Of a DNA stretch of 64,000 nucleotides, positions 37,555 to 45,478 are shown piece after piece. The translations under genes and the position numbers were made by a program. Each line of letters starts with the position of its first letter. Position 1 is the stretch's first letter. Below the pieces are notes generated by a model. It was given only the letters and a program-made list of their open reading frames with translations. It was not told the DNA's origin and did not search any database. The DNA is from Bacteroidota bacterium (GTDB lineage Bacteria > Bacteroidota > Bacteroidia > B-17B0 > Aurantibacillaceae), in contig JAFDXR010000005.1 in the NCBI GenBank assembly GCA_018267825.1, positions 62,001 to 126,000 of the forward strand, written 5' to 3'.

Positions 37555-37659
37555 ATTCTCAGGGTTCTGATGTGTTTTTTAATCCGAATGGATAAATCGA
37601 TTGTTACAGTTTTATATTTCCCTCAACCAAATAATTTTTGTAAAATTGAATAGCGAGTT

Positions 37660-38067
37660 ATGGAACGAATAAAAGTAATTATTACGGATGATAACGTGCA
37701 ATACCGGAAGTTGTTTAAAGAACTTCTTAAACCGTTTGCCATTGATTTAATCGGAGAAGCATCAAATGGCCAGGATTTACTAACCTTACTGGAAACCTTA
37801 AGCCCTGACGTCATACTACTTGATATTGAAATGCCTGGAATGGATGGCATCGTTTCGTATAAGTTTATTAAGGAGAAATACCCGATGGCAAAAGTGGTTA
37901 TGGTAAGTTCAATAGATGCATACGAGCTGATCCAGGAATTAAAGGAAAGGGGAGTAAAAGGCTTTGTGCATAAACACATGTTGGATGATGAAATTTTATG
38001 GACAACCATAAAAACAGTAAAAGATGGTGGTGTTCTATATACAGAAATAAGCTCATCAAACAAGTGA
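37660..38067 (+). CDS. stand-alone response regulator receiver
   Basis: 135 aa, receiver domain only. It has an acidic pocket IITDDN at residues 7-12, phospho-acceptor D55 in VILLDIEMPGMDG, a serine at VMVSSID, and a lysine at KGFVHKHM. No output domain is attached. It starts 170 bases after the surface-protein gene and is followed 72 bases on by the alpha-CTD-like regulator, so the two could work together. The cognate kinase is unknown. Confidence 0.85.
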   Translation: MERIKVIITDDNVQYRKLFKELLKPFAIDLIGEASNGQDLLTLLETLSPDVILLDIEMPGMDGIVSYKFIKEKYPMAKVVMVSSIDAYELIQELKERGVKGFVHKHMLDDEILWTTIKTVKDGGVLYTEISSSNK

Positions 38068-38139
38068 GAAATTACTATCGGAAATTCAGTATTCAACAAA
38101 TGCAGGTTTTGAGCATCAAAATATATTAATTTTGATAGT

Positions 38140-38751
38140 ATGACGAACAAAAGAAAACACAAGGAGGATAAGAGGAATGTCAAGGAAAGTACCAACAGAG
38201 AATCGTTAAATAGCGCTGCACCGATTGGCTTCAAACGACTTGTAAAAACGGAGTCTGAAATTATAATGGATGCCCTTTTAAACGACAAGTCACTTGCTGA
38301 AATAAAAGAAAAAAGCAAGCTTACAGATTCGAGGATCAAGCAAATTTTTCAAAGGGCCATAGTCAGGTTAAATAGCTATTTCGATACCATAGAGGAAAGA
38401 ATCACTAATTATCTGGAGGTTGAAAAGAATTATGCAGGCATGGAACATCGTCCGGCAAAATATGAAAAGATTGAACAAGGAGCCAGGATTGCCGGAAAGA
38501 AATTTAATTCGCTCCCCTTTCAAACCCAAGCCCTTTTAAATACCAAAATAACAGATACTGAATTTTCCCGAAGGATTAAAAATTTCTGCCATTCCGGGCA
38601 TCCCTGGGGAAATAAAATAGAAACAGTGGCAGATCTCGTTCGATTAAACGTTAGCGCGATTAAACAATACCGGAACTGCGGCAGGAAAAGTATTCTTGAA
38701 ATTGAAGATTTCTTTCACCGACATCATCTATCCTGGGGGATGCTGGATTAG
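38140..38751 (+). CDS. regulator with sigma-region-4-like HTH and RNA polymerase alpha-CTD-like module
   Basis: 203 aa. After a basic N-terminus, residues about 48-85 (IIMDALLNDKSLAEIKEKSKLTDSRIKQIFQRAIVRL) resemble a sigma region 4/LuxR-type HTH. The C-terminal 50 residues (KIETVADLVRLN, RNCGRKSILEIEDFF, HHLSWGML) follow the RNA polymerase alpha C-terminal domain pattern (TVxDLVxL...RNxGRKSLxEI...LGLSLGM). That module binds UP elements or activators in RNA polymerase. A protein pairing the two could recruit or mimic polymerase; the role is inferred. A similar gene is at 49965. Confidence 0.7.
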   Translation: MTNKRKHKEDKRNVKESTNRESLNSAAPIGFKRLVKTESEIIMDALLNDKSLAEIKEKSKLTDSRIKQIFQRAIVRLNSYFDTIEERITNYLEVEKNYAGMEHRPAKYEKIEQGARIAGKKFNSLPFQTQALLNTKITDTEFSRRIKNFCHSGHPWGNKIETVADLVRLNVSAIKQYRNCGRKSILEIEDFFHRHHLSWGMLD

Positions 38752-38792
38752 TCAGGTTTTCTATACGCATAAATTGGCATAGTCTTCAGAAC

Positions 38793-39962
38793 CTAAATAA
38801 AAATGCTTCTCAGGCGTTGTATCGCTTTTGGTGTATAGCTGAAATTCTCCCAAACGAATTTATGGGCGTAGGCTCCCACTTCCCTGCGGAGATCTGCATT
38901 TTCAATCAACGTTGTAGTTTTACTGATCCATTCTTCATCTGAAGATGCAATAAAGCCATTCTCACCTTCTTTAATGAGTTTTTGGAAGGGTTGCATGTTT
39001 GGTACTATTACCGGAACCATACTTGTAGAAAAATCAAGATAGCGTGTGAGTGCTTTACCTGAAGTATTAAAAAGATTGTTTACCAGCGGCAGAAGGCCAA
39101 TATCAAAGTCTAGCTTGCGCAAGCGGGCATGGTAATCAAAAAAGTTGATTGGTTTAATAAATCGTACCGGAATACCCTTTAAGAGATTGTTTTCATCCGC
39201 TATGCTCCCTGTCCAGCCATAGATCACAAGCTCCACTTTTCCTTTATAGATTTCCATGAGACTTGTCAAGGGTTTCTCGATACTTTTTAAATCACCGGCC
39301 TGGCTCGGGTCAAGGAGCAGTCCGATTTTGATGCGTTCGGAGGTTTCGCTTCCGGTTTGCTTTACTTCTTCAAACGTATAATGAGAAAGGAGATTTGCGT
39401 ACCGTTCCAGGTATAGATCTATGTCTTCACTTTGCTTCTGAGCCAGCTGGCCATAGTAGTTCAAAATCGATGTGTTTGGAGCGGAGAGAATATCCATGAT
39501 GAAAAAGTTTGCAAGAAGTGTGTCTTTTAAATCCTTGCCCAGTTTATTATAGTTTGGATGATAGTCGGGGAGCTCGTGGTAATTAAAATCAACATCCATC
39601 ACAAATTCAATGTCTGAGTTGATCTCCCGCAGGTCTCTTATGATATAGGAGGCGTCCGAAAAAAGTACCGGCATCACCACATAATCTGCCCATTGCACCA
39701 GGCGGTAATCTATTGGGTTGTCATAGTCATCAAACATTTTATTAAAATCCCAACGGTGAATATCGTTTACAATAGCTGCATGTGTCCCAGTCCGGTTCAG
39801 TTCCAGTGCCGGCAGGATCAGTCGGTAATAGCTACTTTCATTGATACAGGCCGAAAGGAACAGGACATGTATCTTTTTATCCTCCGGGTCATACTCAGGA
39901 TATTTTTCTTTGAAATCTTTTGCCGTGTTTAAACGGTTGTAGAGGTTTTTCACTGTTTTCAT
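38793..39962 (-). CDS. GT4-like glycosyltransferase
   Basis: 389 aa, GT-B-like. The N-terminal Rossmann half includes VLFLSACINESSYYRLILPAL. The C-terminal half has IKIGLLLDPSQAGDL, VELVIYGWTG, DIGLLPLVNNLFNTSGKALTRYLDFSTSMVPVIV and GENGFIASSDEEW, which are the usual acceptor/donor-site stretches of group 1 glycosyltransferases. It is the last gene in a leftward block of small element-like genes and begins 3 bases after the 39966 gene, so it belongs to that operon. Phages and elements use such enzymes to alter surface or DNA sugars. The substrate is unknown. Confidence 0.7.
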   Translation of the reverse strand: MKTVKNLYNRLNTAKDFKEKYPEYDPEDKKIHVLFLSACINESSYYRLILPALELNRTGTHAAIVNDIHRWDFNKMFDDYDNPIDYRLVQWADYVVMPVLFSDASYIIRDLREINSDIEFVMDVDFNYHELPDYHPNYNKLGKDLKDTLLANFFIMDILSAPNTSILNYYGQLAQKQSEDIDLYLERYANLLSHYTFEEVKQTGSETSERIKIGLLLDPSQAGDLKSIEKPLTSLMEIYKGKVELVIYGWTGSIADENNLLKGIPVRFIKPINFFDYHARLRKLDFDIGLLPLVNNLFNTSGKALTRYLDFSTSMVPVIVPNMQPFQKLIKEGENGFIASSDEEWISKTTTLIENADLRREVGAYAHKFVWENFSYTPKAIQRLRSIFI

Positions 39963-39965
39963 AAG

Positions 39966-40247
39966 TTATTTTACTTTAAATTCTGTTTTTACTCCAAACT
40001 CATAGCGTTCAATGGCTGCTCCGGTCTTTGTGCCGAAGCTGTTGACATAGATTTCAACCACCTTGGCCTTTGCTCCCCAATTGCCAATGCATTTGTAAAA
40101 ACGCTCTAATCCAAGTTGAGGGTCGCGCGTTTGAGAAAATCTACTACGCCAGTCTATCGAATAGCGTGTGCGGACATTCCCATCAACAAACCAAACGATG
40201 AGTTTGTGATAGGAGTCCATGCCTAATTTCCATGTGCTGTGGCTCAT
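39966..40247 (-). CDS. hypothetical protein, 93 aa
   Basis: Small, basic, beta-rich. It has ERFYKCIGNWGAKAKVVEIYVNSFGTKTG in the middle and repeats of aromatic residues throughout. I do not recognise it. The start overlaps the upstream gene's stop by 4 bases (ATGA), and it ends 3 bases before the glycosyltransferase start. Confidence 0.5.
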   Translation of the reverse strand: MSHSTWKLGMDSYHKLIVWFVDGNVRTRYSIDWRSRFSQTRDPQLGLERFYKCIGNWGAKAKVVEIYVNSFGTKTGAAIERYEFGVKTEFKVK

Positions 40248-40651
40248 GCCTGAGAATTAAAATGAGCGATCAATGCAAGGGTAGACATTTTGCGACGGTA
40301 CTTCGGACCGTCATAGAGGTGTGTTCCCAGGGTTCCTTTCACCTCGCAGATCACAACACTGATTTGCTCCAGCTCTATCTTCTCTGCTTTAGAAACCTCG
40401 ACCAGGTAGTCATAAATCGAGTTTATTTGACTTTCTTCATAATCCATTCCAAAAAAATCGAAAATGGATTTAAAGTTGATTCTTGCCACATGCAGGTTTC
40501 CCTCATAGAGGTGAATGGAGGGTTTGCCCTCAGAGGCTCTGATGAGTAGTTTTGCTTTGATGGCGTCGATGTTTTCTTCGGTGCATTTGTGAATCAGATA
40601 GCGTTGCACCCGCTTACTGACTTGTTTTTCGGGATTAAAAGCGTCCAGCAT
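40244..40651 (-). CDS. hypothetical protein, 135 aa
   Basis: Soluble alpha/beta protein. Motifs include SKRVQRYLIHKCTEENIDAI at the front and EQISVVICEVKGTLGTHLYDGPKYRR near the end. Its family is not known to me. It overlaps the next gene by 4 bases, so translation is coupled. Confidence 0.5.
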   Translation of the reverse strand: MLDAFNPEKQVSKRVQRYLIHKCTEENIDAIKAKLLIRASEGKPSIHLYEGNLHVARINFKSIFDFFGMDYEESQINSIYDYLVEVSKAEKIELEQISVVICEVKGTLGTHLYDGPKYRRKMSTLALIAHFNSQA

Positions 40652-40708
40652 GATATTTTGTTTTTAGTTAATAATTTGATAATGATTTGAATTTCAGAGA
40701 ACCTGGTT

Positions 40709-40960
40709 TTAGAGGTAGGTGCCGAAGTGTTCGTACTGCTGGATTTCTTGCATAACTTCTTCTACGTCCATCCCCAGGTAATCCTGCCAGTCTAATACAA
40801 CCGGGTCGGGATAAACCTCGTGGAGGTGTTCCCTGGTATAGTCAGGGTATTCCACAGCAATCACTTTTTCTTTGTCGAGCAGCTTTTGAGCGGCTTCGTA
40901 AATGGTCAGATCATAATCGTTGTGATCCACGACCGTTGTTTGTTTATCTGATGCTATCAT
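40709..40960 (-). CDS. small acidic protein, 83 aa
   Basis: Aspartate- and glutamate-rich, with LTIYEAAQKLLDKEK and DWQDYLGMDVEEVMQEIQQY. It might be a DNA mimic or inhibitor, but this is a guess from composition. It lies between the winged-helix gene and the 40244 gene in the leftward operon. Confidence 0.5.
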   Translation of the reverse strand: MIASDKQTTVVDHNDYDLTIYEAAQKLLDKEKVIAVEYPDYTREHLHEVYPDPVVLDWQDYLGMDVEEVMQEIQQYEHFGTYL

Positions 40961-40996
40961 GGTTCTTTTTTTTGTTCAAAGAATTTTTTTTAATGT

Positions 40997-42202
40997 TTAA
41001 TTGATGTAAGTGATTTGGCTATAAGTCTCATGGTCGAGCACGGCTGCATGAAAACGATTTAATAAAGCCGGATCATTGAATTTTCCAATCGTGTTTTCAC
41101 ACTGGCGGAACAGTTGCAGTTTTGGTTTACGCTTGCAGGCTTCTTTTTTTTCGTTGGTGATATAACTTCGGATAAGCCGGTTCACGGTAAGTTCGCGCTG
41201 TACCTCGGCTTTGTGCTTCATATCATCCTGGTACCATTTTTTTGTTCCTACAAAACCTTTCGGATTAGTAACATCGAAGTAGAGATAGGGCAAGGTGACA
41301 AAGCGCCTGGTGGGGTCCTTACGAATGTATTTTTCAACCAATGAAATGCGGGCGACGTATTGCTGGTGTGCTTTTGAGAAATGCTCCGTCGGGAGTGGTT
41401 CATAAAGTTTATGGATGAGCTGTTTAGCAATACTGATCTGTCTTTCGGTGAGATCTGTGTTCTTGTAGAGAAGATTCCGCGCCATGAGCCACAAGAGGCT
41501 CACGTGCATGTTTAGGGAATTGCCGCGAGCGGTGTCCGTGACGGCTTCGCCGCCAGTCGACCGGCCCGCCCGCGGAACAATTTCCCCTGCTTCTTCCAAA
41601 TTTTTTTTAAAATCTTTTTTTTGACCAATCGCCTCAACAATTTCCCCTGTGTCTCCTGTCCCGTTGCCGTTATCAACCGGTATTATTATATTATTTTTTT
41701 TACTAGTGTTACCAGTATATGTATGAGGACAATTTGACGTTTGTAAAATTAATTCGCCCGCCAATTGCTCGTTTTGGCGGGCTTTCTCCAGGGTCTCTTC
41801 CAATTGCTTTTTGGCCTTATTAACACATAACCGCTCCTTTACTAACAGGATTTTGGGGGTTATCAACAGCTCATAATTGGCGTTGGAACCATGAAATATC
41901 TTTTTTGTGATGATACCGGCTGCCTGAAGTTTTTGAATATGACGTTGAATGCTGCGTGGACTGCATTTCACAAAACCGGCCAGTTGTTGATTATTGGTTT
42001 GTAGGGTAGGCAGATTATCCGGGTTGATCTCCTGGAAGGAATTTACTTTGAGCAGGGAGATCCCGTAGATGCGGATAATTTCTTTGGCGGTAAGCACCGC
42101 CCCGGTTCTGAGTCTCTGCGTGTTCTTTTCTGCTTTCTCGTTGTACTGGTCTATAAAACTGTCCAGGGCTTTAAATGCTGTGGGGTAGTGAATAACTATC
42201 AT
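40997..42202 (-). CDS. winged-helix DNA-binding protein, replication-initiator or regulator-like
   Basis: 401 aa from the ATG at 42202; the frame stays open to 42346, but that extension overlaps the small gene at 42219. Residues about 55-120 (LQTNNQQLAGFVKCSPRSIQRHIQKLQAAGIITKKIF) form a winged HTH of the kind used in phage and plasmid replication proteins. The middle (around 170-240) is low-complexity, and residues 245-400 are helical with basic patches (KPKLQLFRQCEN). It fits proteins encoded near the control regions of Bacteroidota elements. Whether it initiates replication is unproven. Confidence 0.6.
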   Translation of the reverse strand: MIVIHYPTAFKALDSFIDQYNEKAEKNTQRLRTGAVLTAKEIIRIYGISLLKVNSFQEINPDNLPTLQTNNQQLAGFVKCSPRSIQRHIQKLQAAGIITKKIFHGSNANYELLITPKILLVKERLCVNKAKKQLEETLEKARQNEQLAGELILQTSNCPHTYTGNTSKKNNIIIPVDNGNGTGDTGEIVEAIGQKKDFKKNLEEAGEIVPRAGRSTGGEAVTDTARGNSLNMHVSLLWLMARNLLYKNTDLTERQISIAKQLIHKLYEPLPTEHFSKAHQQYVARISLVEKYIRKDPTRRFVTLPYLYFDVTNPKGFVGTKKWYQDDMKHKAEVQRELTVNRLIRSYITNEKKEACKRKPKLQLFRQCENTIGKFNDPALLNRFHAAVLDHETYSQITYIN

Positions 42203-42218
42203 GGTTTCTTTTTTGTGT

Positions 42219-42374
42219 TTAATAGCGACCGTAAATAACAAAGCGATAATTGCGACGGATCTTTTTGATGAACTTGCCCAGGTATGAAAAACTCTCCTCC
42301 AGGATCGTGAAGACGATGACCAACAGGATAATAATGAGATGCACAAAGGCAGTGAAAGGATTGAATCGTTTCAT
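42219..42374 (-). CDS. 51-aa single-pass membrane protein
   Basis: Too short for most gene finders but well formed. The ATG at 42374 opens MKRFNPFTAF, followed by a hydrophobic stretch (VHLIIILLVIVFTILEE) and a basic C-terminal half (KKIRRNYRF). It fits between the 42403 gene and the winged-helix gene with short gaps, matching the packing of this operon. The function is unknown. Confidence 0.5.
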   Translation of the reverse strand: MKRFNPFTAFVHLIIILLVIVFTILEESFSYLGKFIKKIRRNYRFVIYGRY

Positions 42375-42402
42375 GGCATAATGGTTTATAAGAGTGTATT
42401 TT

Positions 42403-42714
42403 TTAAGAATGCGATCTGTATAAGCTGCTCCGGCGCTGAAAAGTTGTTTCCATACTTTGCTGCAGCAACATGATATCTTCCTCGATAAAACTTAGCAATT
42501 CTTCCTTCATCGTGTCAATAGAAGGAAAGCCGGTAATGTTCTCTTTCAGGAGTTCCGGATGTTTGATCTCTATGGTATGAATGAAACGGGTAGCCCGACT
42601 CTCATCCATAAAACAACACAGGGTGCAAAAACCTTTGGCACGATTCGGTTTATCGTCTGCCTTTGCCTTGTTAAACTTTCCCACAACAGGGGAGTATTCT
42701 AAGCGTATTTTCAT
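42403..42714 (-). CDS. hypothetical protein, 103 aa
   Basis: Contains GFCTLCCFMDESRATRFIHTIEI and a helical C-terminus with EEDIMLLQQS. A cysteine pair with later charged residues might bind metal, but no family was recognised. Same leftward operon. Confidence 0.5.
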   Translation of the reverse strand: MKIRLEYSPVVGKFNKAKADDKPNRAKGFCTLCCFMDESRATRFIHTIEIKHPELLKENITGFPSIDTMKEELLSFIEEDIMLLQQSMETTFQRRSSLYRSHS

Positions 42715-42751
42715 TTTGTTATCATTTTTATAACTGGTGGAGAGTGAATAC

Positions 42752-42997
42752 TTAAGGGAGAATTAGACTGATAGCATAACTGTTGAGCAGATCCTGTGCT
42801 TTGATTTTGGCAGCCTCAAGTCCTATGCAGATTTCGTTAGCGATACCGTTCAGATCACAGCGCACCAGGTATTCATCTTTAGCCTTGCTGCTTAGTGTAA
42901 CAAAAAAAGAAACCTGACTAAGCAGTCCGTCTGCCGTGCCACGCCAAAGGCAATGCTCTGTTCCGATGTATTCCCAAATGAGTGGTCTGATCTGCAT
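42752..42997 (-). CDS. hypothetical protein, 81 aa
   Basis: Small mixed protein (EYIGTEHCLWRG, SSKAKDEYLVRCDLNGI, AAKIKAQDLLNSY). I do not recognise it. Same operon; 37 bases between it and the 42403 gene. Confidence 0.45.
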   Translation of the reverse strand: MQIRPLIWEYIGTEHCLWRGTADGLLSQVSFFVTLSSKAKDEYLVRCDLNGIANEICIGLEAAKIKAQDLLNSYAISLILP

Positions 42998-43025
42998 ATT
43001 TATTTTTGGATGCTTTTATTGGTTG

Positions 43026-43364
43026 CTAAATGATTTGTTTGAACACACGGTAGATACCGAATGGTTTAAGATCGAGGTTGGTGGCCTCGCGGATCAACCT
43101 GACCTGCCTTACCCAAATAATACCGGGAAGCTCGATGATCGGCTCACTTTTTTCAAGCTCAGCGATAAACACTCTATTGGTTTTTTGCATGTGCTCTTTG
43201 GGATCCAAAACCAGCCAGGTTCCAATCCGGGAGCCGGAAATAAACCACTCGCCTTTTTTCTCGCCGTCCGGCAAAGGCCATTTTTTCATTTCATTATCCA
43301 GATCACGGCCTTCCGGAGAAAGCACTTTAAACCAAAGCTGGCTGCGGTTCTGATGATGTTTCAT
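43026..43364 (-). CDS. hypothetical protein, 112 aa
   Basis: Soluble, with WFKVLSPEGRDLDNEMKKW at the front and ISGSRIGTWLVLDPKEHMQ and IIELPGIIWVRQVRLIREATN further on. It has no known motif. It is 6 bases from the HTH gene upstream and in the same operon. Confidence 0.5.
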   Translation of the reverse strand: MKHHQNRSQLWFKVLSPEGRDLDNEMKKWPLPDGEKKGEWFISGSRIGTWLVLDPKEHMQKTNRVFIAELEKSEPIIELPGIIWVRQVRLIREATNLDLKPFGIYRVFKQII

Positions 43365-43370
43365 AGGATA

Positions 43371-43646
43371 TTAATATTTGGGAATATTCCTTTTTAAAAA
43401 GTCCAGGATGCTTTTGTGCGAATACATAATAGTTTTTTTACCAAGCTTGGAGAACTTGATGCAGTCGTTATCGCGGAGCTCCTGCATTTTGGATTTACTT
43501 TTTACACCAAGTAGGGCTTTCGCCTTTTCAGTGGGGATCCAGTCGTCTTCTTCTTTGTTTGCTTCCTTGAGAGCTTTCTGAAACATCTGCATCAGCTCGG
43601 TTTGCATTTTCCAGTAGGTTTCTTTTTCAAAGACTATAATTTCCAT
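43371..43646 (-). CDS. small HTH (MerR/excisionase-like) protein
   Basis: 91 aa. The C-terminal part (WIPTEKAKALLGVKSKSKMQELRDND, CIKFSKLGKKTIMYSHKSIL) matches the short winged-helix HTH used by excisionase- and MerR-like proteins in Bacteroidota mobile elements. An N-terminal helix precedes it. No integrase is nearby in this window, so an excisionase role is only suggested by family resemblance. Confidence 0.6.
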   Translation of the reverse strand: MEIIVFEKETYWKMQTELMQMFQKALKEANKEEDDWIPTEKAKALLGVKSKSKMQELRDNDCIKFSKLGKKTIMYSHKSILDFLKRNIPKY

Positions 43647-43674
43647 GTTTAAGGGAGTAGATGGGTTTTAGAGG

Positions 43675-43917
43675 TTAAGCTGGTTTGTTTAAAATCTGAG
43701 TCCGCAATTCCTTGATTTTTTGCGTGCGGTTGCGGTCGTGTTCAATAATTTTAAGGGCAGCCAGGTAGATCTGTTCCTGGTAGCGTGTGCGGATTCTCTC
43801 CCCGTTTAAAAAACGGTAAATGGTTGGGCGGGAAATCTTGGTCTTCCGGGCGATTTCCCCAACAGCGCTTGGCGGCAATTCGCCCGCGATCATATCAACA
43901 TCTTCTTGTGTAAACAT
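43675..43917 (-). CDS. HTH DNA-binding regulator (first gene of leftward operon)
   Basis: 80 aa. VGEIARKTKISRPTIYRFLNGERIRT is a compact HTH (IARKTKISRPTIYRFLNGE) of the Xre/repressor or resolvase-like type. A C-terminal helix is rich in charged residues (KELRTQIL). Its start lies about 100 bases from the candidate leftward -7 box at 44019-44026. It probably controls, or is controlled by, the switch region and is the lead gene of the 38793-43917 leftward block. Confidence 0.65.
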   Translation of the reverse strand: MFTQEDVDMIAGELPPSAVGEIARKTKISRPTIYRFLNGERIRTRYQEQIYLAALKIIEHDRNRTQKIKELRTQILNKPA

Positions 43918-43941
43918 TTTATCAGTGGAATAAAAAACATA

Positions 43942-44051
43942 TTTCTTTTTTTATAACTTTATTGTATATTTGCCAACAATATGTTGGTGTTTTTACAATA
44001 ATGTTGGTAATTTGCCAACAAATGTATTGGTAAAATACCAACATTTACAAA
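43942..44051. promoter_or_regulatory. operator region with TTGG-N7-CCAA sites and face-to-face promoters
   Basis: Three 15-bp inverted sites lie here: CCAACAATATGTTGG (43973-43987, the reverse arrangement), TTGGTAATTTGCCAA (44004-44018) and TTGGTAAAATACCAA (44027-44041). A rightward -7 box TATATTTG (43965-43972) has TTTC at 43942-43945 with a 19-base spacer. A leftward -7 box TACATTTG (complement of 44019-44026) has TTTG at 44048-44051 with a 21-base spacer. Each operator lies in or next to a promoter, so binding should block transcription. The two promoters point towards each other. Confidence 0.6.
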
Positions 44052-44091
44052 TTTTATTTAGAAAAAATAATTGTTTTAATCCCAAAGTGCT

Positions 44092-44700
44092 ATGAAACAA
44101 GAGGTTGCAAATAATAAAAAATCAGAGGTTTCAATCAAACGCATCGTTTCCGAACAGTTTTTAAACTCGGTTACACAGGCTATTGAAACAGGTCTTGTCA
44201 AAAATGAGCGTGAGTTTGCTTTGCTCATTGAGAAGGACCAGGCGGAGTTTTCAAGGATGAAGAATACCGAGAGGGGCCGCTATGTTGATATTGAAATGAT
44301 CTACAAGGCAGTGAACCTGCTTGGTTTCGATGCCAACCATATCTTTCTGGAAGGTGGGGGCAAGAAAGAGAATCTCTTACGCGAAGGCGTGCATATCAAT
44401 GGCGGAAATGTGAGTGGAAATAACAATGTGGTGCTGACCGGCCAGGCTGTATCGAATCATGGAGATGTATATCTTAATGTTCAAAAACTGGTGCAAAGCT
44501 TGCCTGCCAAGGATAAAAATGCAATACTGAAAAAGATAAGCGACCTGGAAAGCAAGAGCACTGGCTTAAATACTCAGATTGAGGATTTAAAAAAAACTAT
44601 TGACCGTTACGAGAGAGAGATGGAGAAAGACAAGAAGATCATTGAGACCCAGGAGAAGCTTATTAAAATGATGGAAGGCGGCAAGGGGGCTAAAAAATAG
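44092..44700 (+). CDS. repressor-like protein with C-terminal coiled coil
   Basis: 202 aa. The N-terminal part (EREFALLIEKDQAEFSRMKNTERGRYVDIEMIYKAVNLLGFDANHIFL) has the helix-turn-helix and following helix layout of Xre/CI-type repressors. Then comes a glycine/asparagine loop (INGGNVSGNNNVV) and a long coiled coil (about 140-195) probably used for oligomerisation. It is the first rightward gene after the operator region and is followed by two more TTGG-N7-CCAA sites, suggesting autoregulation and control of the next gene. Confidence 0.65.
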   Translation: MKQEVANNKKSEVSIKRIVSEQFLNSVTQAIETGLVKNEREFALLIEKDQAEFSRMKNTERGRYVDIEMIYKAVNLLGFDANHIFLEGGGKKENLLREGVHINGGNVSGNNNVVLTGQAVSNHGDVYLNVQKLVQSLPAKDKNAILKKISDLESKSTGLNTQIEDLKKTIDRYEREMEKDKKIIETQEKLIKMMEGGKGAKK

Positions 44701-44735
44701 TTGGCTTTTCTCCAACATTGTTGGCTTTTTACCAA
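44701..44735. promoter_or_regulatory. two further TTGG-N7-CCAA sites before the 44746 gene
   Basis: TTGGCTTTTCTCCAA (44701-44715) starts right after the stop of the 44092 gene, and TTGGCTTTTTACCAA (44721-44735) lies 5 bases on. They carry the same 4-7-4 architecture as the sites at 43973-44041 and end 10 bases before the next ATG. Confidence 0.65.
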
Positions 44736-44745
44736 TATCAGATTC

Positions 44746-45042
44746 ATGGCAAAAAAAGGAAAGAAAAAAGCAAACCAATTCACCGGCGATTACAAAGAGA
44801 AGAATTTAGTGTCCCATAAATTTATCGAAGCCTTTAATAAACTCAAACAACGTGGCGTGTTTGATACCTACGAAGATTTTTCACTGGAGTATGGTTACGG
44901 TGCAGATGTTATGGCAAAGATCGCTGGTGGTGTGCAAGACGTCCCTCTCATTCTGCTTTGGGCTATGGTAGATAAATATGGAGTGAATGCCGATTTTTTC
45001 TTCCTGGAAAGCTCTCCTTTAAAAATAAACAGGGCAAAATAA
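44746..45042 (+). CDS. second repressor-like HTH protein
   Basis: 98 aa from the ATG at 44746; the frame is open from 44701, but that part overlaps the operators. A basic start (AKKGKKKANQ) precedes an HTH-like region (VFDTYEDFSLEYGYGADVMAKIAGGVQDVPLILLWAMVDKYGVNADFFFL) whose layout follows that of the 44092 protein. A degenerate copy of its 3' end lies at 45341-45460. It converges with the 45047 gene. Confidence 0.6.
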   Translation: MAKKGKKKANQFTGDYKEKNLVSHKFIEAFNKLKQRGVFDTYEDFSLEYGYGADVMAKIAGGVQDVPLILLWAMVDKYGVNADFFFLESSPLKINRAK

Positions 45043-45046
45043 TCTT

Positions 45047-45259
45047 TTACTTTTCTTTAGTATCAACACCTTTAAACGCAATCTCTTTCAGTGTTTGCAT
45101 TTCAGCATCAGTAAGACTATCAATGGTCATTTGACCCTGATGACCGAAGAGTTCCATATCAAAGCATCGCTTCTTTGGCTCATATCCCAGAAGCTTAAAT
45201 TCGACCACCTGCCCGGTGATTCGTTTTATTGAATAGCATTTCCCTACTTGCGGTTCCAT
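45047..45259 (-). CDS. small hypothetical protein, 70 aa
   Basis: Starts at the ATG at 45259 (MEPQVGK); a longer frame opens at 45277. Beta-rich front (KCYSIKRITGQVVEFKLLGYE) and a helical end (TDAEMQTLKEIAFK). No family was recognised. Its convergent position with 44746 and acceptable composition support a real gene, but weakly. Confidence 0.4.
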   Translation of the reverse strand: MEPQVGKCYSIKRITGQVVEFKLLGYEPKKRCFDMELFGHQGQMTIDSLTDAEMQTLKEIAFKGVDTKEK

Positions 45260-45340
45260 CGTCAAAATTTTAATCAAAGGTAGAAAGACCAGGGCTAAAG
45301 CTTTGCCACGATTTGTAGCAACTAGGAAAATCGCTCTGAG

Positions 45341-45460
45341 ATGAATAGTTTACAAGGTATTCACCTTATTCTACTTTGGGTTACGGTAGATAAGTTTGCT
45401 GTTGACGCCATCTTTTTATCTCATGAAAACTGCACTTGGAAAACAAACAGAGTAAAATAA
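45341..45460 (+). pseudogene. degenerate copy of the 3' end of the 44746 gene
   Basis: Translation from the ATG at 45341 gives 39 residues with HLILLWVTVDKFAVDAIFL and a terminal KTNRVK. These align with PLILLWAMVDKYGVNADFFFL and KINRAK at the end of the 44746 protein. The DNA also shares AAAATAATCTTTTA just at and after the two stops. It looks like a duplicated and truncated repressor fragment. Confidence 0.65.
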
Positions 45461-45478
45461 TCTTTTATTTTTTCCTAC

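Noticed and set aside
42203-42346. N-terminal extension of the winged-helix gene up to 42346
   Set aside because: It overlaps the better-formed 51-aa membrane-protein gene in another frame, and the extension is serine/tryptophan-rich without sense.
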